Assembly: GCF_019061185.1 (NCBI RefSeq) | Contig: NZ_JAHQZU010000004.1 | Span: forward strand, 124,001-188,000 | Source: Paracoccus sp. Z118 | GTDB lineage: Bacteria; Pseudomonadota; Alphaproteobacteria; Rhodobacterales; Rhodobacteraceae | Reading direction: 5' to 3' | Length of the DNA: 64,000 nt | Part shown: in pieces, positions 7,380 to 18,030 of the stretch | Position numbering within the stretch: the stretch's first letter is position 1 | Layout of the letters: the number at the start of each line of letters is the position of its first letter | The notes under the pieces: generated by a model | Database searches by the model: none | What the model was told of the DNA's origin: nothing | Seen by the model: the letters and a program-made list of their open reading frames with translations, nothing else | Program-made: the position numbers and the translations under genes

Positions 7380-8183
7380 ATGTCAGCTGCAGATCTTGCC
7401 CAATCCATCGGACGCGAACTGCCCTATCTGCGCCGCTATGCGCGTGCGCTGACGGGCACCCAGCGGGCCGGGGACAATTATGCCGCCGCCACGCTGGAAG
7501 CCATTCTCGCCGACCGCAGCATGGCGTCGGGCGACGATACCCGGATTTCTCTGTTCCGCGCCTTCCATGCCATCTGGCAGAGCTCGGGCCAGCCCGTCGA
7601 TACCGAAAACCAGAGCGCCCGCGAGGCGCAGGCCCAGTCGCATCTGCGCACCCTGACCCCGAACTCGCGCGAGGCGCTGCTCCTGCGCACCATCGAAGAG
7701 CTGCGCTACGACCAGATCGCCGAGGTCATGCAGATCGACCAGGACGAGGCCGAGGAACTGGTCCAGATCGCCCTGAACGAGATGGGCCGCGCCATCCGCG
7801 GCCGCGTCATGGTCATCGAGGACGAGACCATCATCGCCATGGATCTCAAGGGGATCGTGCAGGCGATGGGGCATGAGGTCACGGGCATCGCCCGCACCCA
7901 TTCCGCCGCGATCCAACTGGCCGAGGACCGCCGGCCCGACCTGATCCTTGCGGACATCCAGCTTGCGGACGGCTCGTCGGGGATCGACGCAGTCAACGAA
8001 TTGCTGACCAGCCTCGGTGACCTTCCGGTGATCTTCATCACCGCGTTCCCGGAACGGCTGCTGACCGGCGACCGGCCGGAGCCGGCGTTCCTGATCTCCA
8101 AGCCCTACAGCGAAGAGCAGGTCCGCTCGGCCGTCAGCCAGGCGATGTTCTTCGCCTCGTCTGAAGGGATGACGGCGGCCTGA
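7380..8183 (+). CDS. phyR: stress response regulator PhyR (sigma-like domain plus receiver)
   Basis: 267 residues. The N-terminal half looks like sigma regions 2 and 4 of EcfG but serves as a decoy. The C-terminal half is a receiver domain beginning RVMVIEDETIIAMDL, with the phosphorylated Asp192 in LILADIQLADG and the conserved Lys in LISKPYSEEQ. Phosphorylated PhyR binds NepR and frees EcfG. The ATG at 7380 begins MSAADLAQSIGRELPYLRRY, the usual N-terminus. It is divergent from nepR across 94 bases and ends before a clear hairpin terminator. Confidence 0.95.
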   Translation: MSAADLAQSIGRELPYLRRYARALTGTQRAGDNYAAATLEAILADRSMASGDDTRISLFRAFHAIWQSSGQPVDTENQSAREAQAQSHLRTLTPNSREALLLRTIEELRYDQIAEVMQIDQDEAEELVQIALNEMGRAIRGRVMVIEDETIIAMDLKGIVQAMGHEVTGIARTHSAAIQLAEDRRPDLILADIQLADGSSGIDAVNELLTSLGDLPVIFITAFPERLLTGDRPEPAFLISKPYSEEQVRSAVSQAMFFASSEGMTAA

Positions 8184-8210
8184 CCGGCCTTTCCTCCCCG
8201 CAGATCGCGA

Positions 8211-8240
8211 AAGCCGGCCCGCACCCTGCGCGCCGGCTTT
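8211..8240. terminator. bidirectional hairpin terminator
   Basis: Nine-pair stem AAAGCCGGC/GCCGGCTTT with a 12-base loop between the convergent phyR and MFS genes. The A and T ends allow use from either side. Confidence 0.75.
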
Positions 8241-8250
8241 CTTCATGGCC

Positions 8251-9564
8251 TCACAGGATCGAGGCGTCGCGCGTCTCGCGTCCGATCATCAGCGTGACCA
8301 GCGCCGCCAGCAGCAGGAATCCCGCGAACAGCGCGATGGCGAGCGCGAAGTCCCGCTCGACCACGCTGCGCATCAGGCTGGGGGCCATAATGCCGCCCAG
8401 CCGCGCCATCGCGCCCGCCGTGCCCATTCCGGTGCCGCGCAGCGTCGTCGGGTAAAGCTCGGGCGTGAAGGCATAAAGCGCGCCCCAGGTGCCCAGCAGC
8501 GCAAAGCTCATCACCAGCAGCGAGACGGCGACCATGATCGGCGTGCCCGCCAGCACGAAGGCCATGCAGCCCGCCGCCGAGATCAGCAGGAACAGTTGCA
8601 GCGTGATCTTGCGGCCCAGCCGCTCGACCCCCCAAGCGGCCAGCGCGTAGCCGGGCAGCTGCGCGATCGCCAGCAGCACGAGGAAGCCGTAGCCGCGCAC
8701 GAAGCCGAAACCCTCGGTCGCGAGGCGTGCGGGCAGCCAGACGAACACGCCGTAATAGGACACCGAGACCAGGAACCACAGCGCCATCACCGCGATGGTG
8801 GTCCGCGCCATGCCGCCCTTGAACAGTCCTTCGCCCTTCACCGGCGCGGGGGTGGAGATCGTGACCCCCTGCGGCAGCACCGAGGCGCCGTTCGTCACCC
8901 GCACCCGGTTCAGCACCGCCCGCGCCTCTTCCTTGCGGCCCTTGCGGATCAGGAACATCGGCGATTCCGGCACCCAGAACCGCATGAAGATCCCGATCAT
9001 CGCCGGCAGCGCGGCGACCAGATAGATCAGCCGGAACGGCGCCGCGATCCCCGTCGCCGCCGCATACCATGCGGTCAGCGCCACGATCAGCGTCCCGACC
9101 GCCCAGAATCCTTCCAGCCAGACCAGCCATTTGCCCCGGTTCTTCGGCGGCAGGAATTCGGCCATCATCGCGTAATCCACCGGCAGCGTGCCGCCCACCG
9201 CCATGCCGGTCAGGAACCGCAGCACCAGCAGCGCCTCGTACGAGGGCGCGAAGGCCGAGGCGAGGCCGAACACCGCGTCGCAGGCCACCGTCAGCAGCAG
9301 GACGTTGCGGCGGCCGATCCGGTCCGCGATGCGGCCGAACAGCGCGGCGCCAAGGAACATCCCCAGGAAGAACAGCGTCCCCGTCTGCTGCGCGGCCTGC
9401 GCCGTGCTTAAGCCGAACTCCGCCGCGATCGAGGCGGCGGCGAAGCCCACCGCCACGACCTGCATCGCGTCGGCCGCCCAGACCAGCCCGAAGATCGCCA
9501 GCAGCCGGCGCTGGAACCTGCCCGCGCCCGCCTGTTCGAGGATCTCGTCCACCGTAAGTTTCAT
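8251..9564 (-). CDS. MFS transporter (NiaP/SV2-like organic acid or sugar group)
   Basis: 437 residues and 12 predicted membrane segments. MFS signatures are GRIADRIGRRNVLLL after segment 2 and GVERLGRKITL after segment 8. PESPMFLIRKGRKEEA sits in the central loop and FTPELYPTTLRGTGMG is near segment 10; these point to the metabolite:H+ symporter/SV2-like subgroup. The substrate cannot be read from sequence. Gene stands alone, convergent with phyR; ATG at 9564 preceded by a GGGGAGGAG site. Confidence 0.85.
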   Translation of the reverse strand: MKLTVDEILEQAGAGRFQRRLLAIFGLVWAADAMQVVAVGFAAASIAAEFGLSTAQAAQQTGTLFFLGMFLGAALFGRIADRIGRRNVLLLTVACDAVFGLASAFAPSYEALLVLRFLTGMAVGGTLPVDYAMMAEFLPPKNRGKWLVWLEGFWAVGTLIVALTAWYAAATGIAAPFRLIYLVAALPAMIGIFMRFWVPESPMFLIRKGRKEEARAVLNRVRVTNGASVLPQGVTISTPAPVKGEGLFKGGMARTTIAVMALWFLVSVSYYGVFVWLPARLATEGFGFVRGYGFLVLLAIAQLPGYALAAWGVERLGRKITLQLFLLISAAGCMAFVLAGTPIMVAVSLLVMSFALLGTWGALYAFTPELYPTTLRGTGMGTAGAMARLGGIMAPSLMRSVVERDFALAIALFAGFLLLAALVTLMIGRETRDASIL

Positions 9565-9602
9565 CCGCCTCGCTCCTCCCCGGACTTTGCGGTCAGCAAT
9601 GC

Positions 9603-9631
9603 AAAAGGGTCGCGCCGCCTTGGCACGACCC
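9603..9631 (-). terminator. rho-independent terminator of the HU gene
   Basis: On the minus strand a ten-pair stem GGGTCGTGCC/GGCGCGACCC with loop AAGGC is followed by TTTT, 26 bases after the HU stop. Confidence 0.75.
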
Positions 9632-9656
9632 CATCGTCAGGCAGTCCTGCGCCGGA

Positions 9657-9962
9657 TCAGGCGTTGACCGAATCCTTCAGGCCCTTGGCGATCGTGACCT
9701 TCACGACCTTGTCGGCGGGCTTCTGCATCATTTCCTGGGTCTGCGGGTTGCGGACCATCCGCTCGGGGCGGGCGCGGCAGGCGACCTTGCCGATCCCCGG
9801 CAGGGTGACGGCCCCGCCTTCGGCGACGACGCGGCTGACGATCGATTGCAGCGCGTCGAGCGCCGAGGTGGCGGTCTTCTTGTCGCTGCCCATCTCGTCC
9901 GCGAGTGCGGCCACCAGTTGGGTCTTGGTCATAGGTTTGGCGGCTGCGGGGGTATTGGCCAT
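9657..9962 (-). CDS. HU-family nucleoid DNA-binding protein
   Basis: 101 residues. A short Ala/Pro/Lys lead is followed by the HU fold: MTKTQLVAALADEMG helix, beta arms with VTLPGIGKVACRARPERM and the DNA-binding signature RNPQTQEMMQKPA. It bends and packages DNA as a dimer. The 12-residue N-terminal lead before MTKTQLV is seen in some alphaproteobacterial HU-like proteins; initiation at the inner Met is possible, but an AGGAG site fits the ATG at 9962. Single gene with its own terminator. Confidence 0.92.
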   Translation of the reverse strand: MANTPAAAKPMTKTQLVAALADEMGSDKKTATSALDALQSIVSRVVAEGGAVTLPGIGKVACRARPERMVRNPQTQEMMQKPADKVVKVTIAKGLKDSVNA

Positions 9963-10113
9963 CGGGTGGTCTCCTGTTGTCCCGGGTTCCGTTTATTTTC
10001 GGGACCGCGATAGGGTGGATTATCCTGCTACACAGGGTTTTGACGTGTATTTCAAGTATTTTTCATCATCAAAGGCGATTCTCGGCCGCATCCCGCGCCT
10101 TGATGGCCCCGCC

Positions 10114-11592
10114 CTAAAGGAACGCGGTTTCCTGGAATGAGCGCAGCTTGCGCGAGTGAAGCCTCTCCACCGGCGTCTCGCGCAGCTTCTCCATCGCGCG
10201 GATGCCGATCAGCAGGTGGCTTGCGACCTGGGTGCGATAGAAGTCGGTCGCCATGCCGGGCAGTTTCAGTTCGCCATGCAGCGGCTTGTCGCTGACGCAG
10301 AGCAGCGTGCCGTAGGGCACCCGGAAGCGGAACCCGTTGGCGGCGATGGTCGCGCTTTCCATGTCCAGCGCGATGGCCCGGCTGAGGCTGAGCCGATGCA
10401 CCGGCGTGTCGCGCAGTTCCCAGTTGCGGTTGTCGATGGTGGCGACGGTGCCGGTCCGCATGATCCGCTTCAGATCAAAGCCTTCCAGCTGCGTGACCTC
10501 GGCCACCGCGTCCTGCAACGCCACCTGCACCTCGGCCAACGTCGGCAGCGGCACCCAGACGGGCAGGTCGTCATCGAGCACGTGATCCTCGCGCAGATAG
10601 GCGTGGGCCAGCACGTAATCGCCCAGCCGCTGGCTGTTGCGCAGCCCGGCGCAGTGGCCGACCATGATCCACGCATGGGGCCGCAGCACCGCGATATGGT
10701 CGGTCGCGGTCTTCGCGTTGGACGGGCCGACGCCGATATTGACCAGCGTGATCCCGTCCCCATCCGCGCGCTTGAGGTGATAGGCGGGCATCTGCGGGAT
10801 CTTGGCGCCGGTGGCGATCACCTCGTCCGGCCGCTCCAGCACGCTGTTGCCGGGACCGACGAAGGCGATGTAGCCGTTGTCCGGGTCGGCCAGCGCGGTG
10901 CGGGCGAAAGCCTCGAACTCGTCCACATAGAACTGGTAGTTCGTGAACATCACGAAGCGCTGGAAATGCTCGGGCGCGGTCGCCGTGTAATGGGCCAGCC
11001 GCGCCAGCGAGTAATCGACCCGCTGCGCGGTGAACGGCGCCAGCGGCATGCTGCCATCCGGGTTCGGCCCGGCGGTGCCGTTGGAAATGTCGTCGTTCAT
11101 CGTCTCGAGGTCGGGCACGTCGAAGACGTCGCGCAGCGAATAGCGCAGCACGCCTTCCTGCGGCACGTTCAGATCGCTGCGCGTGGCGACGGCGAAATGC
11201 ACCGGGATCGGCGTGTCGCTGTCGTCGATGGCGATGGGCACGCCGTGGTTGCGGATCAGCAGCCCGATCTGCTGCACCAGATAGTCGCGGTAAAGATCGG
11301 GGCGGGTGATCGTCGCCACATAGCTGCCGGGCAGGGCGACATGACCGAACGAGACGCGCGCGTCGGTCTGGCTGTGCAGGGCGGTGGTCAGCCGCACTTC
11401 CGGGTAGAAGGCGCGGAACCGGGCCGCCGGCTCGCCCCCCGCGAGCGTCTCCAGGAAGCGGTCCAGCAGAAAGGCCGAGCTGCGGTCGTAGAGCTCGACC
11501 AGCCGGTCCACCGCCGCCACCGGGTCATCGAAGAACCTGCGCTCCACGGCGGGGGGCGTCTCGACCGGCAGCAGCCGTGCGTTGCCGTTCAT
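10114..11592 (-). CDS. amn: AMP nucleosidase
   Basis: 492 residues; splits AMP into adenine and ribose 5-phosphate to control adenylate pools. The N-terminal AMN domain (about 1-170) is followed by the nucleoside phosphorylase fold. [20 protein letters not shown] and [14 protein letters not shown] line the active site, and [20 protein letters not shown] with [16 protein letters not shown] carries the base-binding Asp. The ATG at 11592 is preceded by GGAGGGG at proper spacing; a second ATG four codons upstream is possible. Divergent from the monooxygenase gene. Confidence 0.95.
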   Translation of the reverse strand: MNGNARLLPVETPPAVERRFFDDPVAAVDRLVELYDRSSAFLLDRFLETLAGGEPAARFRAFYPEVRLTTALHSQTDARVSFGHVALPGSYVATITRPDLYRDYLVQQIGLLIRNHGVPIAIDDSDTPIPVHFAVATRSDLNVPQEGVLRYSLRDVFDVPDLETMNDDISNGTAGPNPDGSMPLAPFTAQRVDYSLARLAHYTATAPEHFQRFVMFTNYQFYVDEFEAFARTALADPDNGYIAFVGPGNSVLERPDEVIATGAKIPQMPAYHLKRADGDGITLVNIGVGPSNAKTATDHIAVLRPHAWIMVGHCAGLRNSQRLGDYVLAHAYLREDHVLDDDLPVWVPLPTLAEVQVALQDAVAEVTQLEGFDLKRIMRTGTVATIDNRNWELRDTPVHRLSLSRAIALDMESATIAANGFRFRVPYGTLLCVSDKPLHGELKLPGMATDFYRTQVASHLLIGIRAMEKLRETPVERLHSRKLRSFQETAFL

Positions 11593-11713
11593 CCGCCCCT
11601 CCATTCCCGTCACGCCGGGCTCCCTACACGCTGGCCGCGACTGTCGCATCCCCCCGCGACACTGGCAAGACGGGCCCGCCGCGCCTATCTCCCTGCAAAC
11701 ACAGGAGACGCAC

Positions 11714-12691
11714 ATGGATATCTCGGTCCTCGACCTTGCCCCGGTGTCCGAAGGATCGGACGCCCGCACCGCCATCGAGAACAGCGTCCGGCTGGCGAAG
11801 GCGGCGGAAGCGCAGGGCTACAAGCGGTTCTGGCTGGCCGAGCATCACAACATGCCCGGCATCGCCAGCGCCGCGACCGCCGTGCTGATCAACCACATCG
11901 CCAACCACACCAGCACGATCCGCGTCGGCGCGGGCGGCATCATGCTGCCGAACCACGCCCCTCTGGCGGTGGCCGAGGATTTCGGCACCCTGGCCACGAT
12001 CCACGGCGACCGGATCGATCTCGGCCTCGGCCGGGCGCCGGGGGGCGATGCGATGGTGATGCACGCGCTGCGCCGGGGCCAGTCGCGCAACGACGACTTT
12101 CCCAACGACGTGGTGGAACTGCTGTCCTATCTCGGGCCGAAACGGGATGGCGCTGCGGTGTCGGCCCATCCGGGCGAGGGGACGAACGTGCCGGTCTGGA
12201 TCCTCGGCTCGTCGCTTTACGGGGCGAGCCTTGCCGCCGCGCTGGGGCTGCCCTACGCCTTCGCCTCGCATTTCGCGCCCGACGCGCTGGATCAGGCCGT
12301 CGATCTTTACCGCGACCGTTTCCAGCCCGGCCCCTGGGGCGATGCGCCGCGCTTCATGCTGGCGGTCAACGTGATCGCCGCCGACACGGACGCCGAGGCC
12401 AGGCGCCTGTTCACGAGCCAGCAGCTGAACTTCTACCGGCTCCGCACCACCGGCCCCGGCAAGCTTCCCCCGCCGGTGGACGATCTCGCCGCGCATATCC
12501 CGCCGCAGCACCAGCCGAGCGTGGATGCGACCTTGCGTATCAGCGCGGTGGGCGCGCCCGATGCGGTGAAGGCTCAGCTGGACGCCTTCGCCGCCCGCTA
12601 CCAGCCCGAGGAGATGGTCCTGACCGGGATGATCCACGACCCCGAGCTGCGCCTTCGCAGCTTTGCCATGGCCGCCGAGATCATGGCGTGA
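11714..12691 (+). CDS. luciferase-like (LLM class) flavin-dependent monooxygenase
   Basis: 325 residues of the bacterial luciferase fold. [15 protein letters not shown] at the N-terminus, the [14 protein letters not shown] motif (here [17 protein letters not shown]), [19 protein letters not shown] and [10 protein letters not shown] are typical of the YhbW/MsnO8-like subgroup. The substrate is unknown. The ATG at 11714 has CAGGAG upstream. The stop overlaps the next gene (GTGA), so both are probably one transcript. Confidence 0.88.
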   Translation: MDISVLDLAPVSEGSDARTAIENSVRLAKAAEAQGYKRFWLAEHHNMPGIASAATAVLINHIANHTSTIRVGAGGIMLPNHAPLAVAEDFGTLATIHGDRIDLGLGRAPGGDAMVMHALRRGQSRNDDFPNDVVELLSYLGPKRDGAAVSAHPGEGTNVPVWILGSSLYGASLAAALGLPYAFASHFAPDALDQAVDLYRDRFQPGPWGDAPRFMLAVNVIAADTDAEARRLFTSQQLNFYRLRTTGPGKLPPPVDDLAAHIPPQHQPSVDATLRISAVGAPDAVKAQLDAFAARYQPEEMVLTGMIHDPELRLRSFAMAAEIMA

Positions 12692-13542
12692 GGCTGGTCG
12701 TCCTCGGCCACGGCTATTCGGCGGGGTTCCTGACGCGGCGTCTGGTGCCGCAGGGTTGGCAGGTCACCGGCACCACGCGCGGCGATCCCGCCGCCATGGC
12801 TGCCACGGGGGCCGCGCCGCTGCTCTGGCCGGGCGAGGGTGGCCTGTTGCGGGCCGAGCTTGCCCGCGCCGACGCTATCCTCGTCAGCATCGCGCCGGAC
12901 GAGGCGGGCGATCCGGTCCTGCGCGATCTTTCGGAGGCCATCGCCGCCAGCCCTGCGCGCTGGCTCGGCTATCTCTCCACCACCGGCGTCTATGGCGACC
13001 GGGGCGGCGACTGGGTGGACGAGGATTCGGACCTCGCCCCGTCCACCCGGCGCGGCCAGCAGCGCGTCGCCGCCGAGGCAGCGTGGCGCGAACTGGCGCA
13101 GGCCCACGACTTGCCGCTGCATGTATTCCGCCTTGCGGGCATCTACGGCCCCGGCCGCGGCCCGTTCGAGAAGGTGCGCAACGGCACCGCCCGCCGCATC
13201 ATCAAGCCGGGCCAGGTCTTTTCCCGCATCCATGCCGAGGATATCGCGCAGGTGCTGGCCGCCTCCATCGCGCAGCCCCGGCCGGGCGGAATCTACAATG
13301 TCTGCGACGACGATCCCGCCCCGCCGCAGGACGTGCTGGCCCATGCCGCGCAGCTTTGCGGCCTGCCGCCGCCACCGGCCGAGGATTTCGCCTCTGCCGA
13401 GATGACGCCGATGGCCCGCAGCTTCTATGCCGAAAGCAAGCGGGTGCGGAACGACCGCATCAAGGACGAGCTTGGCGTGCGCCTGCTTCATCCCGACTAC
13501 CGCAGCGGGCTTGCGGCGCTGCTCGCCGCCGAAGCGGGTTAG
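12688..13542 (+). CDS. NAD-dependent epimerase/dehydratase family protein (YeeZ-like)
   Basis: 284 residues, atypical/extended SDR. The nucleotide-binding start [18 protein letters not shown] has the glycine motif. [18 protein letters not shown] gives the Ser/Thr-Tyr active site region, [19 protein letters not shown] follows, and [13 protein letters not shown] is typical of the YeeZ/ActC-like subgroup. The GTG at 12688 is chosen because it overlaps the upstream stop and starts exactly at the Rossmann strand. Substrate unknown. Convergent with, and overlapping by four bases, the SH3 protein gene. Confidence 0.85.
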   Translation: MRLVVLGHGYSAGFLTRRLVPQGWQVTGTTRGDPAAMAATGAAPLLWPGEGGLLRAELARADAILVSIAPDEAGDPVLRDLSEAIAASPARWLGYLSTTGVYGDRGGDWVDEDSDLAPSTRRGQQRVAAEAAWRELAQAHDLPLHVFRLAGIYGPGRGPFEKVRNGTARRIIKPGQVFSRIHAEDIAQVLAASIAQPRPGGIYNVCDDDPAPPQDVLAHAAQLCGLPPPPAEDFASAEMTPMARSFYAESKRVRNDRIKDELGVRLLHPDYRSGLAALLAAEAG

Positions 13543-14162
13543 TTCCCGATCAGGCAGCAGCCGCTAAACATGCGCGAGGACTGGCCCGAGCCGTCCAGGA
13601 TCAGCGTTCCCGACAGCCCGTAGCGGCGATCCGACATCCCGTCGCTGCACTGCTCGGGCCGGATCACGGCGGTCAGCCGCCCCTGCGAATCCCCGGCGAT
13701 CAGCCCGCGCACCGGGCTGCGGAAATGCCCGTCATCCATGACGGTCCGCAATTCCATCGCCCGCTCGCCGCCGTCGGGCGTGGAAAACACCATCCCGCCC
13801 GCCTCCTGCGTCAGCCCCCAGAATGGCTCGGTCCCGATGCAGCGCAGATTGGGGGGCAGAGCGCCCGGCTCCCACACATCGGTGCGATACATGAGGTAAC
13901 GGGCACTGACCCATCCCGACCGCTCGCCGGCATTCACCTGCGCCCAGCCCGACCGCTCGGCGACCACTTCGACGCCCCTCGCATCCGGCGCCAGCTCGCC
14001 GATCACGGGCGAGGAGGCGTCGGGCCGCTCGCGGATGTTCAGCACGTCGCTGGCGGCGACTCCGGTCACATCGAACAGCGTCGGCAGGATGTATTCCTGT
14101 GTGGCAAGCGCGGGGGTCGCGAAGGCGAGGGCGAGGGTCAGCAGGATCGGGCGCAGCATCAT
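13539..14162 (-). CDS. secreted SH3-domain protein
   Basis: 207 residues. A signal peptide (about 1-20, cleavage after ALA) is followed by a bacterial SH3 domain at about 30-95 (LNIRERPDASSPVIGELAP, SGWVSARYL). A C-terminal domain begins CIGTEPFWGL and ends with two adjacent Cys (SGCCLIGN), as in COG3650-type periplasmic proteins. Probably binds cell wall or another periplasmic partner; role unknown. Followed on the same strand by nothing close; vit gene lies 12 bases upstream and may share its transcript. Confidence 0.78.
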   Translation of the reverse strand: MMLRPILLTLALAFATPALATQEYILPTLFDVTGVAASDVLNIRERPDASSPVIGELAPDARGVEVVAERSGWAQVNAGERSGWVSARYLMYRTDVWEPGALPPNLRCIGTEPFWGLTQEAGGMVFSTPDGGERAMELRTVMDDGHFRSPVRGLIAGDSQGRLTAVIRPEQCSDGMSDRRYGLSGTLILDGSGQSSRMFSGCCLIGN

Positions 14163-14174
14163 GGCTCCGGTTTG

Positions 14175-14888
14175 TCAGGCGGCGATGCCGAAAAGATGCC
14201 CGATGGCCGCCGTCACTGCCATCGCAAAGCCGCCCCACAGGATCACACGTGCGACAGCCCGCCCCAGCGGCGCACCCCCCGCCCGCGCCCCGAGCGCCCC
14301 CAGCGCGGCGAGCGCCAGCAGCGTCACCACCCAGACCACCGGGACCAGCCGCCCCTCGGGGGCCAGCAGCGCCGCCAGCAGCGGCACCGCCCCCGCGCCG
14401 CCGAAGGTCAGCGCCGAGGCGATGGCCGCCAGCAGCGGGTTTGCGGCGTGCATGTCGTGCAGGCCCAGCTCGTCGCGCAGATGCGCGCCGAGCGCGTCAT
14501 GCTCTGTCAGCTCCACCGCGACCAGCCGGGCGGTGTCGGGGGCAAGGCCGCGCGCCTCGTAGATATGGATCAGCTCCTCCAGCTCGATCTCGGGCTGGGC
14601 GCGCAGCGACTGCTTTTCGCGCCTGATGTCGGCCCGCTCGATGTCGGACTGCGAACTGACGCTGACATATTCCCCCGCCGCCATCGACAGCGCCCCGGCG
14701 ACCAGCCCCGCCACACCAGCCACCGTGACGGCCCCCGGCGAGGGGTCCGCATTCGCCACCCCGACGATCAGCGAGGCCACCGACACGATCCCGTCATTCG
14801 CCCCCAGCACGGCGGCGCGCAGCCAACCCGAGCGGGTGATGCGGTGCGGATCATGCGGGTGGGCGAGGGGGTGCGTGTTCCGGGTCAT
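14175..14888 (-). CDS. VIT1/CCC1-family iron/manganese transporter-like membrane protein
   Basis: 237 residues, five predicted membrane segments. The family core is clear: RAAVLGANDGIVSVASLIVG in segment 1 and AGALSMAAGEYVSVSSQSD in segment 2. A Glu-rich cytoplasmic metal-binding helix follows (PEIELEELIHIYEARGL, VELTEHDALGAHLRDELGL), then three C-terminal segments. Family members move Fe2+ or Mn2+ out of the cytosol. The start at 14888 gives the His-rich lead THPLAHPHDPHR, which may help metal binding. Confidence 0.88.
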   Translation of the reverse strand: MTRNTHPLAHPHDPHRITRSGWLRAAVLGANDGIVSVASLIVGVANADPSPGAVTVAGVAGLVAGALSMAAGEYVSVSSQSDIERADIRREKQSLRAQPEIELEELIHIYEARGLAPDTARLVAVELTEHDALGAHLRDELGLHDMHAANPLLAAIASALTFGGAGAVPLLAALLAPEGRLVPVVWVVTLLALAALGALGARAGGAPLGRAVARVILWGGFAMAVTAAIGHLFGIAA

Positions 14889-15136
14889 GCGGCGCTGTTT
14901 AGGCCGCGCGCGGGGCGGGTGCCAGAGTGGCGAGGGTGCAAGCCGTCATGCGGACCTGGATCGCGGCCCTGTTACGCGGATGCTCCATTCTGGCGCAGAG
15001 GCATGGGGCGTCGGATTACCGCTCCGGCGAAGCCTCGTGCCAGAGGCCTGTTTGCTCCACCCGCAGAGCCCGGATCGCCGCAGCTTCCGCAATCAGGCGT
15101 TCTCGGCGCGGTCCCGCCCCGGCCTCGCGGATGCGT

Positions 15137-17083
15137 TCACGCCCGCCGTTCCATGGTGGCGACGCCCAGCACCTCCAGCACCTTCGCCTCGATCTGCGGG
15201 GCGTCCATCGCGGCGGCGCGATACATGGCCTCGGGCGAGGCGTGGTCGATGAACGTATCCGGCAGGACCATGCTGCGGAACTTCAGGCCGTGGTCGAAGA
15301 CGCCCTCGTCCGCCAGAAGCTGCGCGACGTGGCTGCCGAAGCCGCCGACCGCGCCCTCCTCGATGGTGATGAGCGCCTCGTGGTCACGCGCAAGCCGCAG
15401 GATCAGGTCGCGGTCCAGCGGCTTGGCGAAGCGGGCGTCGGCCACCGTGGGGGCGACGCCGCGCTGCGCAAGCGCCTCGCGGGCGCGCATCACCTCGGCC
15501 AGACGGGTGCCGAAGGACAGGATCGCCACCCGCGCGCCCTCCGCGATGATCCGGCCGCGGCCGATCTCCAGCGGAGTGCCGCGTTCGGGCAGCTCGACGC
15601 CGTTGCCCTCGCCGCGCGGAAAGCGGAAGGCGCTGGGGCGGTCGTCCAGCGCGGCGGCGGTGGCGACCATGTGGACCAGTTCCGCCTCGTCCGCGGCGGC
15701 CATGACGACCATGCCCGGCAGGTTGGAAAGGAATGCGATGTCGAACGCGCCCGCATGGGTCGCGCCGTCCGCGCCGACCAGCCCGGCGCGGTCGATGGCG
15801 AAGCGGACGGGCAGGCGCTGGATCGCCACGTCATGCACGACCTGATCGTAGCCGCGCTGCAGGAACGTGGAATAAAGCGCGCAGAACGGCTTCATCCCCC
15901 CCGCCGCGAGTCCCGCCGCGAAGGTCACCGCGTGCTGTTCCGCGATCCCCACGTCGAAGCAGCGGCGCGGGAAACGCTCGGCGAACAGGTTGAGGCCGGT
16001 CCCGTCCGGCATTGCGGCGGTGATGGCGACGATCTTCTCGTCCGTCTCGGCCTGCCGGATCAGCGACCTGGCGAAGACCGAGGTATAGCTGGGCGCGTTG
16101 GACTTCGCCTTGGCCTGCTCGCCCGTCACCACGTCGAACTTGGCGCGGGCGTGGCCTCGGTCGGCGGCGTTTTCGGCCGGGGCGTAGCCCTTGCCCTTCT
16201 TCGTCACGGCATGGATCAGCACGGGACCCGTCGCCCGCGCCTTCACGGTCCGCAGCAGCGGCAGAAGCTGGTCGAGGTCGTGCCCATCGACTGGGCCGAC
16301 ATAGGAAAAGCCAAGCTCCTCGAACAAGGTGCCGCCGATGGTCATGCCCTTGAGCATTTCCTTGGCACGCCGCGCGCCTTCCTGCAAAGGTTCGGGCAGC
16401 AGGCCGACCGCGCCCTTGGCGGCGGCCTTGAGATCCTGGAACGAGCCGCGCGTGTAGAGCCGGGTCAGATAGGTGGAGAGCGCGCCGGTCGGCGGGGCAA
16501 TCGACATCTCGTTGTCGTTGAGGATCACGAACATGCGCGTGCCCATGTGGCCGGCGTTGTTCAGCGCCTCGAACGCCATGCCCGCGCTCATCGCGCCGTC
16601 GCCGATCACCGCGATGGCGTCGCCCGGCGCGCCGCCGAGGTCACGGGCGGCGGCGAATCCCAGCGCGGCGCTGATCGAGGTGCTGGAATGGCCTGCGCCG
16701 AACGGGTCATAGGGGGATTCGCTGCGCTTGGTGAAACCGGACAGCCCCCCCTCCATCCGCAGGGTGCGGATGCGGTCGCGGCGGCCGGTCAGGATCTTGT
16801 GCGGATAGCATTGGTGGCCGACATCCCAGATGATCCGGTCGCGCGGCGGGTTGAACACGGCGTGCAGCGCCACGGTCAGCTCCACGACGCCCAGCCCCGC
16901 GCCCAGATGGCCGCCGGTCACGCTGACCGCGCTGATGGTTTCGCTCCGCAGCTCGTCGGCAAGCTGCTTCAACTCGCGGTCGGTCAGCGCCTTCAGGTCC
17001 GAAGGCAGGCTCACCCGGTCGAGGATCGGGGTGGCCGGGCGTCCATCCGTCCTGGGGGCGTCGGTCTTGGGGATATCGGTCAT
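15137..17083 (-). CDS. dxs: 1-deoxy-D-xylulose-5-phosphate synthase
   Basis: 648 residues; thiamine-diphosphate enzyme joining pyruvate and glyceraldehyde 3-phosphate, the first step of the MEP isoprenoid route. Seen: [15 protein letters not shown] with the catalytic His, [18 protein letters not shown] for TPP-Mg binding, [14 protein letters not shown], and the transketolase pyrimidine domain with [15 protein letters not shown]. It is downstream of ispA by 44 bases, completing a small isoprenoid operon. Its need for TPP links it to the thiamine operon elsewhere in the window only in a general way. Confidence 0.97.
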   Translation of the reverse strand: MTDIPKTDAPRTDGRPATPILDRVSLPSDLKALTDRELKQLADELRSETISAVSVTGGHLGAGLGVVELTVALHAVFNPPRDRIIWDVGHQCYPHKILTGRRDRIRTLRMEGGLSGFTKRSESPYDPFGAGHSSTSISAALGFAAARDLGGAPGDAIAVIGDGAMSAGMAFEALNNAGHMGTRMFVILNDNEMSIAPPTGALSTYLTRLYTRGSFQDLKAAAKGAVGLLPEPLQEGARRAKEMLKGMTIGGTLFEELGFSYVGPVDGHDLDQLLPLLRTVKARATGPVLIHAVTKKGKGYAPAENAADRGHARAKFDVVTGEQAKAKSNAPSYTSVFARSLIRQAETDEKIVAITAAMPDGTGLNLFAERFPRRCFDVGIAEQHAVTFAAGLAAGGMKPFCALYSTFLQRGYDQVVHDVAIQRLPVRFAIDRAGLVGADGATHAGAFDIAFLSNLPGMVVMAAADEAELVHMVATAAALDDRPSAFRFPRGEGNGVELPERGTPLEIGRGRIIAEGARVAILSFGTRLAEVMRAREALAQRGVAPTVADARFAKPLDRDLILRLARDHEALITIEEGAVGGFGSHVAQLLADEGVFDHGLKFRSMVLPDTFIDHASPEAMYRAAAMDAPQIEAKVLEVLGVATMERRA

Positions 17084-17127
17084 GTGGCGTGCCCCTTTCG
17101 GGCGGCTTCATCCCGCGAGGGGCTTCG

Positions 17128-18030
17128 TCACGTCTGGCGGTGGATAACGAAGCGGGCGAGTTGCCGCAAGTTTTCCGCCGCCTCCTGACGCGCGGCGGCG
17201 GCATATGGTTCCAATGCGGCTTCCGCGCGCCGGACCATGTCGGCGGCGGTCTTTCGCGCGCCGTCCAGCCCCAGCAGCGACACGAAGGTCGCCTTGCCCG
17301 CTGCGGCGTCCTTGCCGACGCGCTTGCCGGTGGCCTCCTCGCTGCCGATGATGTCGAGAATGTCATCCGCGATCTGGAAGGCGAGGCCGAGGCTGCGGGC
17401 GTAATCCCCCAGCGCCGCCGTATCCGCGCCCGCCATCACCGCGCCGGCGGTGGCGGAAAAGCCGATCAGGGCGCCGGTCTTGCCCTGTTGCAGGGCGCTG
17501 ATCGCGGCAAGGTCCAGCGGCGCGTCGGCGGTTTCCGCCGCGATGTCCTGCATCTGCCCCCAGACCATCCCGCGCGCGCCCACCGCGTCGGCAAAGCGGC
17601 GCACCAGTTCGATCCGCACCTCGGCGGAGCCGATGGCGGGATCGGCGAGCTGCTCGAAGGCCAGCGATTGCAGCGCGTCGCCGGCAAGGATCGCCGTCGC
17701 CTCGGACCACTGGACATGGCAGGTCGGCATGCCCCGCCGCAGGTCGTCGTCGTCCATCGAGGGCAGGTCGTCGTGGATCAGGCTGTAGGCATGCAGCATC
17801 TCGACCGCGACCGCGACCGGCATCGCGGCGTCATCGTCCAGCCCGTGCAGCCGCGCCGATTCCAGCACCAGAAAGGCGCGGATGCGCTTGCCGCCGACGC
17901 AGCCATAGCGCATCGCGTCGGTCAGATCGCCCGGCGGCAGGTGTTCCAGCGCCCGGTCCAGCGCCGAGGTGACGGCCAGCCGCACCTCGGTCAGCCGGTC
18001 GTGCAGATGCGCGGGCAGGGCGGCCTCCAT
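17128..18030 (-). CDS. ispA: farnesyl diphosphate synthase (polyprenyl synthetase)
   Basis: 300 residues; condenses DMAPP/GPP with IPP. The first Asp-rich motif is HDDLPSMDDDDLRRG near residue 86 and the second is FQIADDILDIIG near 226. GGKRIRAFLVL binds the diphosphate. Length and chain-length region fit the short-chain type (GPP/FPP). The ATG at 18030 overlaps the last base of the xseB stop, so the two are coupled. Confidence 0.95.
   Translation of the reverse strand: MEAALPAHLHDRLTEVRLAVTSALDRALEHLPPGDLTDAMRYGCVGGKRIRAFLVLESARLHGLDDDAAMPVAVAVEMLHAYSLIHDDLPSMDDDDLRRGMPTCHVQWSEATAILAGDALQSLAFEQLADPAIGSAEVRIELVRRFADAVGARGMVWGQMQDIAAETADAPLDLAAISALQQGKTGALIGFSATAGAVMAGADTAALGDYARSLGLAFQIADDILDIIGSEEATGKRVGKDAAAGKATFVSLLGLDGARKTAADMVRRAEAALEPYAAAARQEAAENLRQLARFVIHRQT

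Noticed and set aside
10156-13542. An 1128-codon plus-strand frame from inside the AMP nucleosidase gene
   Set aside because: The first part is antisense to amn and the middle is out-of-frame monooxygenase. Only the last 284 codons, from the GTG at 12688, form a recognisable protein.
14889-15136. A gene or element between the VIT gene and dxs
   Set aside because: No frame with a ribosome site and protein-like composition, and no clear terminator or repeat in these 248 bases.
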